Positions 31,421 to 40,679 of a stretch of 64,000 bases of DNA are shown in pieces; within the stretch, counting starts at the first letter, position 1, and the number at the start of each line of letters is the position of its first letter. The position numbers and the translations under genes were made by a program. This DNA is from Pseudoxanthomonas sp. PXM03 (GTDB lineage: Bacteria > Pseudomonadota > Gammaproteobacteria > Xanthomonadales > Xanthomonadaceae). The notes below the pieces were generated by a model. That model saw nothing but the letters and a program-made list of their open reading frames with translations. It was not told the DNA's origin and did no database searches. The stretch covers positions 1,138,001 through 1,202,000 of the forward strand of contig NZ_JACVAU010000001.1 in assembly GCF_014852005.1 (NCBI RefSeq), read 5' to 3'.

Positions 31421-33916
31421 ATGACCAACAAGACACCACGCAGCGGCGGCAAGACGCCCGCCGGGAAAGGAAGCAAGCCAGGCGGCACGCCCGGTTCCCG
31501 CAACGCCGGCAAGCCGGCCCCGTCTGGCAAGCCCGGCAAGCCGGCCAAGAAGAGCCTCCCGCCCTGGATGCCCGATGTGCCCGCGCGAGCGCCGTCCCGC
31601 ACGCATGCCGGCGCACCGCCCGCCCGCCGCAACCCGGGCTCCGGATCACGTACGGGCGGTCGTTTCGTCGATCCGCATGCGCAACGCGAAGCGCAACGTT
31701 ATGAACAACCCATTGCCAGTCGCGAGGCCATCCTCGGCTTCCTCGAAGCAGCGGAAGGTCCGCAGACGGCGGAGGAAATCGCCGGTCCGCTGGGCCTGGA
31801 CGCACCCGAGCGTTTCGATGCGCTGTCCAAGCGGCTGGGCGCGATGGTCCGCGATGGCCAACTCGTGCAGAACAGGCGCGGCGGTTTCGCGCCCGTGCAG
31901 CAGACCGACCTCATCTCCGGCACGGTGATCGCCAATCCCGACGGCTTCGGTTTCCTGCGTCCTGATGCGGGCGGCGACGACCTGTTCCTGCCGCCTTACG
32001 AGATGCGCAAGGTCATGCACGGCGACCGCGCGCTGGCCAACGTCACCGGCATCGACCGCCGCGGCCGCCGCGAGGGCAGCATCGCGCGCGTGCTGGAACG
32101 CGGCGTCACCCGCCTGATCGGCCGCTTCGGTTTCGAGGTCGGCATCGCCTACGTGGCGCCGGACGACAAGCGCATCCAGCGCAACGTGCAGATCCCGCCC
32201 GACGCTACCGGCGGCGCGCGCGATGGCCAGCTGGTCGTCGTCGAGCTGACGCAGGCGCCGGACACGCGCCGTCCCCCGATCGGCAAGGTCATTGCCGTGC
32301 TCGGCGACAGCCTGACGCCCTCGCTGGTGGTCGAGGCCGCGATCCACGGCCACAACCTGCCGCACGAGTTTCCGCAGGAAGTGCTGGACGAAGCCACTGC
32401 GGTGCCGCTGGTGATCGAGTCCTCGATGATCGGTGGCCGCGTGGACCTGCGCGACATGCCGCTGGTGACCATCGACGGCGCCGATGCGAAGGACTTCGAC
32501 GATGCGGTGTATTGCGAGAGCAATCGCCAAGGGCTGCGCATGAAGAACCGCAGCGGCTACCGCCTGGTGGTGGCCATCGCCGATGTCTCGCACTACGTGC
32601 GCCCCGGTACTCCGCTGGATGATGAAGCGCAGAAGCGCGCGACCTCGGTGTACTTCCCGGGTTTCGTGGTGCCCATGCTGCCGGAGACATTGTCCAACGG
32701 CATCTGCTCGCTGAATCCGAACGTCGACCGCATGTGTTTCGTCTGCGACATGCAGGTCAACAGCGAGGGCGAAGTCACCCAGTCGAAGTTCTACGAGGCA
32801 GTGATGCGCTCGCACGCACGCCTCACCTACGACCAGGTATGGAAGGCAGTGGGGGAGGGCGACGCCGAGGCACGCCAGTCCATCGGCGCCTTGCTGCCGC
32901 AGGTCGAGCGCCTGCACGAGCTGTACGGCCTGCTGGCCAAGGCGCGCGAAAAGCGTGGAGCCATCGAGTTCGAGACCTCCGAAGTCCGCTTCGAACTCGA
33001 CAATCGCGGTGAAGTCACCCAGGCCGGCATGCTGCAGCGGAACGATGCGCACAAGCTGATCGAGGAGTGCATGATCGCGGCGAACGTGGAAGCCGCCAGG
33101 TTCCTGCTGGGCGCGCGCATTCCCGCGCCGTACCGCGTGCATGACCGGCCGCCGGAATCCAAGTACGCCGACCTGCTCGAGTTCCTGAAGGAATTCAAGT
33201 TGAGCCTGCCGGCCTGGAGCAAGGTGCAGCCACGGGATTTCACCCAGCTGCTGAAGAAGATCCGCGAGCGTCCCGACGTGACCCTGCTGGAATCGGTGGT
33301 GCTGCGCAGCCAGAGCCTGGCGGTCTACTCGCCGGACAATGCGGGCCATTTCGGTCTGGCGCTGGAGGCCTACGCCCACTTCACGTCGCCGATCCGGCGG
33401 TACCCCGACCTGCTGGTGCACCGTGCGATCAAGTACGCATTGACCAAGGGCAAGCCGGAGAAATTCCTGTATTCCCCGCACGAGATGGCGGCGCTGTCGC
33501 TGCAGTGTTCGGAGCGTGCGCGTCGCGCCGACGAGGCCGAGCGCGAGGTCGACGAGCGTTATCGCGCGGCGTGGATGGAGAAACACGTCGGCGGCCAGTT
33601 CGATGGCGTGATCAGCGGCGTCACCAGCTTTGGCCTGTTCGTGGAGCTGGATCAGTCCAAGGTCAACGGCCTGGTCCACGTGACCCAGTTGCCGCAGGAC
33701 TATTACCACTTCGATCCGCTGCGCAAGACGCTGTCGGGCGAGCGCCGCGGCCTGTCTTACCGCTTGGGTGACCGTGTGCGCATCGTCGTACTGAAGGCCA
33801 GCCTGGAGGAGCGCAAGATCGATTTCCGTCTGGTCGACGAAAAGGGCAAGGACAATGGGCTGCCCTCGCCACAGCCGCGTGGGCAGCCGGCCAAGCGCAG
33901 GAAGCAGAAGTACTGA
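31421..33916 (+). CDS. rnr: Ribonuclease R
   Basis: Processive 3'-5' exoribonuclease that degrades structured RNA and takes part in rRNA quality control. 831 residues. It begins with a low-complexity basic region of about 70 residues rich in K, G, P and R (MTNKTPRSGGKTPAGKGSKP), then a winged-helix/cold-shock region, the RNB catalytic domain with DGADAKDFDDAVY (about 351-363, Asp metal ligands), and a C-terminal S1 domain from about 727 with a short basic tail. rlmB follows after one intervening gene; rnr-rlmB adjacency is usual in proteobacteria. Confidence 0.95.
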   Translation: MTNKTPRSGGKTPAGKGSKPGGTPGSRNAGKPAPSGKPGKPAKKSLPPWMPDVPARAPSRTHAGAPPARRNPGSGSRTGGRFVDPHAQREAQRYEQPIASREAILGFLEAAEGPQTAEEIAGPLGLDAPERFDALSKRLGAMVRDGQLVQNRRGGFAPVQQTDLISGTVIANPDGFGFLRPDAGGDDLFLPPYEMRKVMHGDRALANVTGIDRRGRREGSIARVLERGVTRLIGRFGFEVGIAYVAPDDKRIQRNVQIPPDATGGARDGQLVVVELTQAPDTRRPPIGKVIAVLGDSLTPSLVVEAAIHGHNLPHEFPQEVLDEATAVPLVIESSMIGGRVDLRDMPLVTIDGADAKDFDDAVYCESNRQGLRMKNRSGYRLVVAIADVSHYVRPGTPLDDEAQKRATSVYFPGFVVPMLPETLSNGICSLNPNVDRMCFVCDMQVNSEGEVTQSKFYEAVMRSHARLTYDQVWKAVGEGDAEARQSIGALLPQVERLHELYGLLAKAREKRGAIEFETSEVRFELDNRGEVTQAGMLQRNDAHKLIEECMIAANVEAARFLLGARIPAPYRVHDRPPESKYADLLEFLKEFKLSLPAWSKVQPRDFTQLLKKIRERPDVTLLESVVLRSQSLAVYSPDNAGHFGLALEAYAHFTSPIRRYPDLLVHRAIKYALTKGKPEKFLYSPHEMAALSLQCSERARRADEAEREVDERYRAAWMEKHVGGQFDGVISGVTSFGLFVELDQSKVNGLVHVTQLPQDYYHFDPLRKTLSGERRGLSYRLGDRVRIVVLKASLEERKIDFRLVDEKGKDNGLPSPQPRGQPAKRRKQKY

Positions 33917-33925
33917 TTGAAGCCC

Positions 33926-34030
33926 GTCTTCCCAGCGCACGCTGGGATCCAGCTTGATCTTGGCTTTCTTCGCAAGGACCTGCGTGAAACGGCAGAATCA
34001 GGATGGATCCCGGCTTTCGCCGGGATGACG
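33926..34030. repeat. Dispersed double-hairpin repeat downstream of rnr
   Basis: Two hairpins about 55 bp apart: TCCCAGCGCACGCTGGGA (33930-33947) and ATCCCGGCTTTCGCCGGGAT (34007-34026). The flanks GATCCAG and GGATGGATCC are inversely related. This is the 'ATCCCGGCTTTCGCCGGGATGACG' type of interspersed element. No T-run is present, so it is not an efficient intrinsic terminator. The 233 bp between rnr and the next gene hold nothing else recognisable. Confidence 0.6.
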
Positions 34031-34149
34031 ATCAAGGGCGGCACCGTCGTCCGGCGCTTGTGGGGATGACGTGGTCCTTGTCGTCGGGCGTTGCAGGATG
34101 AGCGTGGTCCTGCAACGACATGCGCATCCCACGCCAGGAGCGTCAGCCC

Positions 34150-34623
34150 ATGCCCATCCCGACCCACACCGGCGGCTGCCAATGCGGCGCGATCCGCTTC
34201 CGCGTCAGCGGCGAGCTGAAGGATGCTTCCATCTGTCATTGCCGCATGTGCCAGAAAGCATTCGGCGCGTACTACGCGCCGCTGGTGTCCACGCGCGGCG
34301 CGGTGCTGGAGTGGACGCGGGGCGAACCGAAGCGCTTCCACTCGTCCAACGTCGTCCGGCGCGGCTTCTGTGCCGACTGCGGCACGCCGCTGACTTACGA
34401 GGCGCCCGACGGCGTGGCGCTGGCGGCGGGGGCATTCGACGACCCTTCGGGATTGCCGCCGTGGGTGCAGTACGGGGTGGAAGGCAAGCTGCCGTACGTG
34501 GATACCCTGCCGGCACTGCCGCAACGTCGAACCGAAGAGGACGAGGCCGCCGCGGCCTTCCTTGCAGGAGTGGTGTCGTTCCAGCATCCCGACCACGACA
34601 CGGCCGCGTGGTCGCCGCGCTGA
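34150..34623 (+). CDS. GFA-family (glutathione-dependent formaldehyde-activating enzyme-like) protein
   Basis: 157 residues from MPIPTHTGGCQCGAIRFRVS, with a GGAG site before the ATG. The zinc cysteines are in the expected places: GGCQCGAIRF, CHCRMCQKAFG and RGFCADCGTPL. The fold is the Mss4-like GFA/CENP-V domain. Most such proteins are not demonstrated formaldehyde enzymes, so only the family is assigned. Confidence 0.85.
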   Translation: MPIPTHTGGCQCGAIRFRVSGELKDASICHCRMCQKAFGAYYAPLVSTRGAVLEWTRGEPKRFHSSNVVRRGFCADCGTPLTYEAPDGVALAAGAFDDPSGLPPWVQYGVEGKLPYVDTLPALPQRRTEEDEAAAAFLAGVVSFQHPDHDTAAWSPR

Positions 34624-34674
34624 ACGACCGGTCGGTGCGATAATGCCGGCCTTTCCAGGGCGGCCGTACAGCGC

Positions 34675-35418
34675 ATGAGCAAGCAGAACCAGTGGATCGT
34701 CGGCGTCAACGCGGTCGCCTCGGCCGTCGAGAACGATGCCGACAACGTGCGCGAGATCCTGATCGAGGGAGGCAGCAAGAACGCGCGCCTGACCGAGATC
34801 GAGGAGAACGCACGTCGCAAGGGCATCGACGTGCGTCGCGTCACCGGGCAGGCGCTGGACGGCGTGGCCGGTGCGCTGCGCCACCAGGGCGTGGCCGCGC
34901 GCTATGCCGCGGCGCCGACCTGGGACGAGAACGAACTGCAGGGCCTGGTGGACGCCGCCGAAGGCAAGGCGCTGCTGCTCGTGCTGGACGGCGTGCAGGA
35001 CCCGCACAACCTCGGCGCTTGCCTGCGCAGTGCGGCGGCGGCAGGCGTCACCGCGGTCATCATCCCCAAGGACAAGTCCGTCGGTGTCAACGCCACCGTG
35101 CGCAAGACCTCGGCCGGCGCCGCCGACCGAATTCCGGTGGTGCAGGTCACCAACCTGTCGCGCTGCCTGCGCGACCTGCAGCAGATGGGCGTGTGGATCT
35201 ATGGCCTGGCCGGCGAGGCGGATGCCTCGCTGTACGCCACCGACCTGCGCGGCAACGTGGCGCTGGCGCTGGGCGGCGAAGCCGATGGCCTGCGTCGCCT
35301 GACCCGCGAGCATTGCGACGGGCTGGTGAAGATTCCCATGCCCGGCGACATCGAAAGCCTCAACGTGTCGGTCGCGGCCGGCGTCACCCTGTTCGAGGCC
35401 GTCCGCCAGCGCCAGTAA
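34675..35418 (+). CDS. rlmB: 23S rRNA (guanosine-2'-O-)-methyltransferase RlmB
   Basis: SPOUT/TrmH-family enzyme that methylates G2251 (E. coli numbering) of 23S rRNA. 247 residues. The N-terminal substrate-binding domain starts MSKQNQWIVGVNAVASAVEN. The knotted SAM domain shows LDGVQDPHNLGACLRSAAAA and the final IPMPGDIESLNVSVAAG motif. It follows rnr with one gene in between. Confidence 0.93.
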   Translation: MSKQNQWIVGVNAVASAVENDADNVREILIEGGSKNARLTEIEENARRKGIDVRRVTGQALDGVAGALRHQGVAARYAAAPTWDENELQGLVDAAEGKALLLVLDGVQDPHNLGACLRSAAAAGVTAVIIPKDKSVGVNATVRKTSAGAADRIPVVQVTNLSRCLRDLQQMGVWIYGLAGEADASLYATDLRGNVALALGGEADGLRRLTREHCDGLVKIPMPGDIESLNVSVAAGVTLFEAVRQRQ

Positions 35419-35428
35419 AGGAGTCCCC

Positions 35429-36619
35429 ATGTCCCGCACGCCGCATCCTTCGTTCCCTCGACTGGCGGCGCTGCTGCTGGGGCTGTCCTCGCTCACCGCC
35501 ATCGCGCAGGAAGCGCCGCGCGTACGGGCCCGCGACCTCGGTGTCGCCCCCGGCATCTTCGCGACCGGCACGCACAATGCCATCACCGATGTCGCCGGCG
35601 TGCGCGTCGGACAGGTGACGCTGAAGGAAGGCGACACCGTGCGGACCGGTGTCACCGCGATCCTGCCGCATGCGGGCAACGTCTATCGCTCGCGCGTGCC
35701 GGCCGCGGTGCATGTCGGCAACGGGTTCGGCAAGTTCATCGGCAGCACGCAGGTCAACGAACTGGGCGAACTGGAAACGCCGATCCTGCTGACCTGCACG
35801 CTGTGCGTGTGGAAGGCCGCCGATGCGATGGCGGCGTGGATGCTGGAGCGCCCCGACATGCAGCAGGTGCGCTCGCTCAACGTGGTCGTTGGCGAAACCA
35901 ATGATGGTGGACTCAACGACATCCGGGCGCGGCCGGTCACGGCGGACGCGGTGCGGCGTGCACTCGATACGGCGACCGATGGTCCGGTGCAGGAAGGCAG
36001 CATCGGCGCCGGCACCGGGACGGTGGCGTTCGGCTGGAAGGGGGGTATCGGCACCTCGTCGCGCGAGCTGCCCGCATCACTGGGCGGCTGGACGGTGGGC
36101 GTGCTGGTACAGAGCAATTTCGGCGGCGTGCTGCAGGTCTCGGGTGCGCCGGTGGGACGTGAACTGGATCGTTACGCCTTCCAGAACGCCATCGCCGTGC
36201 AGGCCGATGGTCGCCGCGGCCTCGCGGACGACCGTGGCGATGGATCGATCATCATCGTCATCGCCACCGATGCGCCGCTGGGCGACCGCAACCTGCGGCG
36301 CGTCGCCTCGCGCGCAATGATGGGGCTGGGCCGGACGGGCAGTTCGGCGTCCAATGGCAGCGGGGATTACATCCTCGCGTTCTCCACCGCCGAGTCGGTG
36401 CGGCGCGCCTTCGATGCGCCCCTGCTGGAAACCGCCGAACTCGCGAACGAGCAGATGAGCGCGGTATTCCAGGCCAGCGTGGAAGCGGTGGAAGAGGCGA
36501 TCTACAACTCGCTGTTCATGGCCACCACCGTCAGTGGCAATGGCGAGACGGTCGAGGCGATTCCGCTGGACCGCGTGCGTGACGTGCTGCGCCGCCACGG
36601 CATTGCGCCCACGCGGTAG
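35429..36619 (+). CDS. P1-family peptidase (DmpA-type aminopeptidase)
   Basis: 396 residues with a signal peptide (MSRTPHPSFPRLAALLLGLS, cleavage near AIA-Q at 26). The protein is a self-processing Ntn-like hydrolase of family S58. The autocleavage pair G272-S273 lies in DRGDGSIIIVIATDAPLGDR, and Ser273 should become the beta-chain N-terminus and nucleophile. Other landmarks are VGETNDGGLNDIR and GSIGAGTGTVAFGWKGGIGT. It is likely a periplasmic D- or beta-aminopeptidase. It starts 10 bp after rlmB with an AAAGGAG site. Confidence 0.9.
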   Translation: MSRTPHPSFPRLAALLLGLSSLTAIAQEAPRVRARDLGVAPGIFATGTHNAITDVAGVRVGQVTLKEGDTVRTGVTAILPHAGNVYRSRVPAAVHVGNGFGKFIGSTQVNELGELETPILLTCTLCVWKAADAMAAWMLERPDMQQVRSLNVVVGETNDGGLNDIRARPVTADAVRRALDTATDGPVQEGSIGAGTGTVAFGWKGGIGTSSRELPASLGGWTVGVLVQSNFGGVLQVSGAPVGRELDRYAFQNAIAVQADGRRGLADDRGDGSIIIVIATDAPLGDRNLRRVASRAMMGLGRTGSSASNGSGDYILAFSTAESVRRAFDAPLLETAELANEQMSAVFQASVEAVEEAIYNSLFMATTVSGNGETVEAIPLDRVRDVLRRHGIAPTR

Positions 36620-36631
36620 TCCAGTGCGAGG

Positions 36632-37171
36632 TCAGTGCGCCACGTTGCGGATGAAGCGCAGCGGTGTGTCGCCGTCGTTGCGGTAGGCGTAGTCGCGGTC
36701 GCTGGGGAACACGAAGAAATCGCCCGCATCGACCGCATGTTCTCCGTCGGGCAGTTCCACCACCAGCGTGCCTTCGATGACGAAGAACATTTCGTGCCAT
36801 CCGCTCGGGTCGGCCGCCGAGGTGTAGCGGTCCCCGGGCATCAACGTCCAGGCCCACAGCTCCACGTCGTGGGTTGCCGGTGCGCTGGCCAGCAGCACGC
36901 CCTGCGAGCCCGGCGTACGCCCGCTCCAGACCAGGGCTTCGATGCGGTCCCGGCTCGGATTGCCCGGCGCCTTCACCAGGTCGGCGAACGTCACCTCCAA
37001 GGCCTCGGCAATCCGGTCGAGGGTGTTGAGGCTGACGTTGGCGTCCCCGGATTCGATCCCGACCAGCATGCGGCGGCTGACGTCCGAGGCATCCGCCAGC
37101 GCCTGTTGGCTGAGGCCGGCTGCGGTCCGCAGGCGGCGGACGTTCTCGGCAACGTGTTCAAGTACGCTCAT
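36632..37171 (-). CDS. XRE-family HTH regulator with C-terminal cupin
   Basis: 179 residues from MSVLEHVAENVRRLRTAAGL. N-terminal HTH_3 domain (about 5-60, GLSQQALADASDVSRRMLVG) and C-terminal cupin_2 sensor domain (about 105-175, ELWAWTLMPGDRYTS and GTLVVELPDGEHAVDAGDFF). The architecture matches PuuR/SutR-like repressors that bind a small ligand in the cupin. It is divergent from an EamA exporter and the shared 115 bp contains a 20 bp-arm inverted repeat that covers both -10 boxes, so it probably represses itself and the exporter. Confidence 0.88.
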   Translation of the reverse strand: MSVLEHVAENVRRLRTAAGLSQQALADASDVSRRMLVGIESGDANVSLNTLDRIAEALEVTFADLVKAPGNPSRDRIEALVWSGRTPGSQGVLLASAPATHDVELWAWTLMPGDRYTSAADPSGWHEMFFVIEGTLVVELPDGEHAVDAGDFFVFPSDRDYAYRNDGDTPLRFIRNVAH

Positions 37172-37180
37172 GGGCAGGGG

Positions 37181-37235
37181 TTGCGCACTATATTGCGCAT
37201 CCGGTAAGCTTCGATGTGCGCAATATAGTGCGCAA
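37181..37235. promoter_or_regulatory. Divergent operator: inverted repeat with paired TGCGCA sites
   Basis: Left arm TTGCGCACTATATTGCGCAT (37181-37200) and right arm TGCGCAATATAGTGCGCAA (37217-37235) are inverse complements over 19 bp. Each arm carries two TGCGCA palindromes 12 bp apart around a TATAGT-type -10 box: TATAGT at 37224-37229 for the exporter and, on the minus strand, at 37187-37192 for the regulator. The regulator would therefore cover both promoters. Confidence 0.75.
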
Positions 37236-37286
37236 TTCATTCATCCTTCAAGCGCGGCGCGTCCGGCGTCCGCAGGCAGTGTCGCC

Positions 37287-38174
37287 ATGTCGTCCCCGAA
37301 TTCCCCCGCGCCCGTCCATTGGCAGCCGATCGCGCTGCTGCTCGTCGCCATGCTGTCCATCCAGGCCGGCGCGTCGATGGCGAAGAGCCTGTTCCCGGCG
37401 GTGGGTGCCACTGGCGCCACCGCGTTGCGGCTGGCGCTGGCGACATTGATCCTGGTGATGGTGTTCCGCCCGTGGCGGGCACGTATCACGCGGGCGCAAT
37501 GGCCGCTGCTGCTGTTCTACGGCGCCTCGCTGGGGCTGATGAACCTGCTGTTCTACAAGGCCCTGGAAACGGTGCCGCTGGGCATCGCCGTCGCGCTCGA
37601 ATTCACCGGCCCGCTCGCCGTGGCGCTGTTCGGTTCCCGCCATCTGCGCGACGTCGTCTGGGTGGCGTTGGCCGTCGCCGGACTGGTGCTGCTGGTGCCG
37701 GAGCAGGGCGCGCAGGCAGTGGACCTCGTGGGGGTGGCGTACGCGCTCGGCGCGGGTGCGTGCTGGGCGATGTACATCGTGTTCGGCCAGAAGGCCGGCA
37801 ACGCGCACGGCCCGCAAACGGTCGCGATAGGCAGCTGCATCGCCGCGGCGGTGGCGGTGCCGTTCGGTGTCGCGCACGCCGGGGCAGCATTGCTGGCGCC
37901 CGCGTTGCTGCCCGTGGCGTTGGCGGTGGCACTGCTGTCCACCGCGATTCCCTACAGCCTGGAGATGGTTGCGCTGACGAAGATGCCCACGCGCACTTTC
38001 GGCATGCTGATGAGCCTGGAGCCGGCCATCGCCGCGTTGTGCGGCCTGCTGTTCCTGCACGAACGCCTGTCGATGCTGCAGTGGCTGGCCATCGCCGCCA
38101 TCATCGTCGCGTCGGCGGGTGCCGCGATGACGGCACGTCCGGCAGTGGCGGCCGCCGGAAGCGGCCAGGGGTGA
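37287..38174 (+). CDS. EamA-family transporter (RhtA-like exporter)
   Basis: 295 residues from MSSPNSPAPVHWQPIALLLV with ten predicted membrane helices in two EamA repeats (for example GAYALGAGACWAMYIVFGQK-like helices in the second half and RTFGMLMSLEPAIAALCGLL). It most resembles the RhtA group that exports threonine/homoserine. Context with a divergent cupin regulator suggests inducible export of an amino acid or analogue. The substrate is inferred from family only. Confidence 0.85.
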   Translation: MSSPNSPAPVHWQPIALLLVAMLSIQAGASMAKSLFPAVGATGATALRLALATLILVMVFRPWRARITRAQWPLLLFYGASLGLMNLLFYKALETVPLGIAVALEFTGPLAVALFGSRHLRDVVWVALAVAGLVLLVPEQGAQAVDLVGVAYALGAGACWAMYIVFGQKAGNAHGPQTVAIGSCIAAAVAVPFGVAHAGAALLAPALLPVALAVALLSTAIPYSLEMVALTKMPTRTFGMLMSLEPAIAALCGLLFLHERLSMLQWLAIAAIIVASAGAAMTARPAVAAAGSGQG

Positions 38175-38184
38175 TGCAGCGCGC

Positions 38185-38814
38185 TCAGCCCAGCGGGCGC
38201 GGCCACGCATTGGCGATCTTGCAGAACAGCCGCGCTGTCTGCTCGGCATCGTAGACGGCGGAGTGCGCGTCCTCCGCATTCCAGTCGAAGCCCGCCGCCT
38301 GCACCGCGCGCGCCAGCACGGTCTGGCCGTAGGCCACGCCGGCGAGCGTCACCGTATCGAACACGCTGAAGGGATGGAACGGGTTGCGCTTGTGCGCCAC
38401 GCGCGTGACTGCCGCGTTGAGGAAGTTCAGGTCGAAGTGGGCGTTGTGGCCTACCAGGATCGCGCGTTGGCACCCGTGCTTCTTTACCGCCGCACGCACG
38501 GGTGCGAAGACATGGTCCAGCGCATCCTTTTCCTGTTTGGCGAAACGGAACGGGTGGTCGAGGTCGATGCCGGTGACTTCCAGCGACTTCGGATCGATTT
38601 CGGTGCCGGGCGCCGGATGCAGGTGCACGCTGGCGGTCTCGCCGCAGACCAGCAATCCGTTTTCGTCCAGGTCCAGCGGCACCGCAGCCATTTCCAGCAG
38701 TGCGTGGCGGTTCCAGTCGAAGCCGCCGGTTTCCACGTCCACCACCACCGGCAGGTAACCGCGGAAGCGCTGGGCCATCGGGGTGATGCGGGTGGGTTCG
38801 GTGGCGTTTTCCAT
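38185..38814 (-). CDS. rnt: Ribonuclease T (DEDDh 3'-5' exonuclease)
   Basis: 209 residues from [20 protein letters not shown]. The DEDDh motifs are VVDVETGGF (ExoI, Asp and Glu), [12 protein letters not shown] (ExoII) and [14 protein letters not shown] (ExoIII, catalytic His plus Asp). The size and the sequence [17 protein letters not shown] match RNase T, which trims tRNA CCA ends and stable RNA 3' ends. The frame is open further upstream into a repeat region, but no homologous sequence is seen there. Confidence 0.93.
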   Translation of the reverse strand: MENATEPTRITPMAQRFRGYLPVVVDVETGGFDWNRHALLEMAAVPLDLDENGLLVCGETASVHLHPAPGTEIDPKSLEVTGIDLDHPFRFAKQEKDALDHVFAPVRAAVKKHGCQRAILVGHNAHFDLNFLNAAVTRVAHKRNPFHPFSVFDTVTLAGVAYGQTVLARAVQAAGFDWNAEDAHSAVYDAEQTARLFCKIANAWPRPLG

Positions 38815-38879
38815 GTGGGAAAGGGTAGCAGACGGCGTGGCGCTTCTTCTGCTGGAAACCCAGCCGCGAGCTCGCAGTT

Positions 38880-39020
38880 GTTGGAGCGACGTGAGTCGCG
38901 ACCGCACGCGATCGGCGTTCCGGTTCTCCCGGATCTTCGGGTAGCGGTCATGCGACAGCCGCCTGTCGGACGGGCACGCGTGCGCCCCGGGTCTGCGGTC
39001 GCGACTCACGTCGCTCCAAC
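38880..39020. repeat. Large inverted repeat of the GGAGCGACGTGAGTCGCGAC family
   Basis: 27 bp arms (38880-38906 and 38994-39020) are perfect inverse complements. Each begins GTTGGAGCGACGTGAGTCGC. The same element recurs at 48844-48913 and 54775-54925. The core GCGACGTGAGTCGC is itself an imperfect palindrome. This matches GTAG-headed REP palindromes (SMAG-type) described in Stenotrophomonas. It fills most of the 211 bp between rnt and hvfC. Confidence 0.75.
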
Positions 39021-39025
39021 AAAAG

Positions 39026-39775
39026 TCAGGGACGCGTACCCAGCAGCGTGCCTTCTTCACGCATACGGGAAAGCATGGCGCCCCCCTGGTCGACGAAGGC
39101 GGGCAGGTCATCCACGCCCGCTTCGATCGCGAGTTGCCGCAGCGCATCGCCACCGCTGCGACCGCCTTCGCCCAGCAGTTCCATGAGCCGGTACACCAAC
39201 GGCGAGATGGCCGCGAATCTCACCTGGTGGCCGGCATCACGTCGGACGAGCAGCAAGGTCGGTTCGGAGGGCGCTGTGTCGGGCAGGTAATCCGGTCCGA
39301 TGCGGTGCACGGGCCATTGATAGGCGAGCGCCCATGCGAAAGGCGATACCACCGGCTCTCCCGTGACAAGGTCGCCGTCCGGTATGTGGGGTGGCACGAT
39401 GTCATCGGCGATCTGCAGCGCCAGTTCGACCCATTCGTAATGCGCCAGTTCGCGCAGCCACGCGGGCAGTGAGTCGTTGCGCCCGGCACGTGATTCCAGG
39501 TAACGGATGAACTCGCGCGCCACTTCCGGAAACAGGGGTGTCCTGCTGCGGTGTTCGGCATAGAACTGCCGTACCAGCGTGCGCCAGGCGTCGTCACCCA
39601 GGGTCTTGCGGATCACCGGGAAGTTCCCGGCCAGCAGGCTTTCGATGTTGTTGAAGAACAGGTCGCGATAGACCGCCAGCCGGCGTGCCTCGATGCCCGG
39701 GGGTGGCGGATGCGCCGAGGGATCGCGCAGGTGGCGCGACAGGGCGAACTGCTGGTCGTGCAGCGCGTCAGCCAT
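39026..39775 (-). CDS. hvfC: HvfC-like DUF2063 RiPP maturation partner
   Basis: 249 residues from [20 protein letters not shown]. The N-terminal DUF2063 domain (about 1-95) has the typical [20 protein letters not shown] segment, and a C-terminal helical/beta domain follows. DUF2063 proteins pair with DUF692 oxidases and help them bind the precursor peptide. The ATG overlaps the hvfB stop by 8 bp, so production is coupled. Third gene of hvfABC. Confidence 0.9.
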   Translation of the reverse strand: MADALHDQQFALSRHLRDPSAHPPPPGIEARRLAVYRDLFFNNIESLLAGNFPVIRKTLGDDAWRTLVRQFYAEHRSRTPLFPEVAREFIRYLESRAGRNDSLPAWLRELAHYEWVELALQIADDIVPPHIPDGDLVTGEPVVSPFAWALAYQWPVHRIGPDYLPDTAPSEPTLLLVRRDAGHQVRFAAISPLVYRLMELLGEGGRSGGDALRQLAIEAGVDDLPAFVDQGGAMLSRMREEGTLLGTRP

Positions 39776-40619
39776 GCAGCGCCTGTCCGTCGGAGGTCGC
39801 GTGTGCCGATTGCAGCTGATGGATGCGCTGAAGTTCCGCAGCGAGTTCGGCAAATGGCGGGAAATTGAAATCGCGCTCCAGCAGGGTGGGGCGCACGCCG
39901 TGCGTCGCATAGGCCAGTGACAGCAGCGACCACACATCGTCCTTTACCGGCGCGCCATGCGTGTCCACCTTGAGGTCGTCGGCTTCGTCGTAGTGGCCGG
40001 CGATGTGGTACGAGGCGATCCGCGCCGACGGCATGCGCGCCAGGAAACTGCGCGCGTCGTAGCCATGGTTGATCGCATTGACGTAGATGTTGTTGACGTC
40101 CAGCAGCAGATCGCAGTCCGCTTCGGACAGCACCGCGATGATGAAGTCGGCTTCGTCCATCGCCTGGTAGGGCGCGGCGTAGTAGGAGACATTCTCCACC
40201 GCGATGCGCCGGCCGAGGGCGTCCTGTGCCTGGCGGATGTGTGCCGCGACATGCTGCACCGCTTCCTCGGTGAAGGGAATCGGCATCAGGTCGTACAGGT
40301 GGCCGTCGTCGGTGCAGTAGCTCAGGTGTTCGCTGTACAGCGCCACGCCGTGCTGGTCGAGGAAGCGGCGCGTGCGGGCGAGGAAGGTATCGTCCAGTGG
40401 CGCAACGCCGCCGAGCGACAGCGAGAGGCCGTGGCAGGTCAGTGCATGGCGCGAGGACAATGTCTGCAGCGCTTCACCGTAGCGGCCGCCCACGCCGATC
40501 CAGTTGTCCGGCGCGCATTCGAGGAAGTCGAACGCGTCCGCCGGCGCTGCCAGCAGTTCGTCCAGCAGTGCGCGACGCAGGCCGAGGCCGGCGGAAGGGA
40601 CGGGCGGGGCGCGGTTCAT
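39768..40619 (-). CDS. hvfB: HvfB/DUF692 multinuclear non-haem iron oxidase
   Basis: 283-residue TIM-barrel of the MNIO family (MbnB relatives), which uses two or three iron atoms to modify cysteines in a precursor peptide. Potential iron ligands stand at the family positions: H63 (TCHGLS), H98 (SEHLS), E142 (VENVS), D174 ([15 protein letters not shown], with H185), H205 and H209 (SYHIAGH), D219 and H221, E249. In homologues the product is oxazolone-thioamide on EGKCG cysteines, exactly the motif repeated in the neighbouring hvfA. 60 bp after hvfA. Confidence 0.94.
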   Translation of the reverse strand: MNRAPPVPSAGLGLRRALLDELLAAPADAFDFLECAPDNWIGVGGRYGEALQTLSSRHALTCHGLSLSLGGVAPLDDTFLARTRRFLDQHGVALYSEHLSYCTDDGHLYDLMPIPFTEEAVQHVAAHIRQAQDALGRRIAVENVSYYAAPYQAMDEADFIIAVLSEADCDLLLDVNNIYVNAINHGYDARSFLARMPSARIASYHIAGHYDEADDLKVDTHGAPVKDDVWSLLSLAYATHGVRPTLLERDFNFPPFAELAAELQRIHQLQSAHATSDGQALHG

Positions 40620-40679
40620 TGCGACACGGCGACGTCCCGCCTTCCGGAGAAGACGGGACCGTCGTTCAGTGCGGACGGA

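Noticed and set aside
31646..33940. 764-codon minus-strand frame opposite rnr
   Set aside because: Shadow of rnr, whose RNB and S1 motifs are intact.
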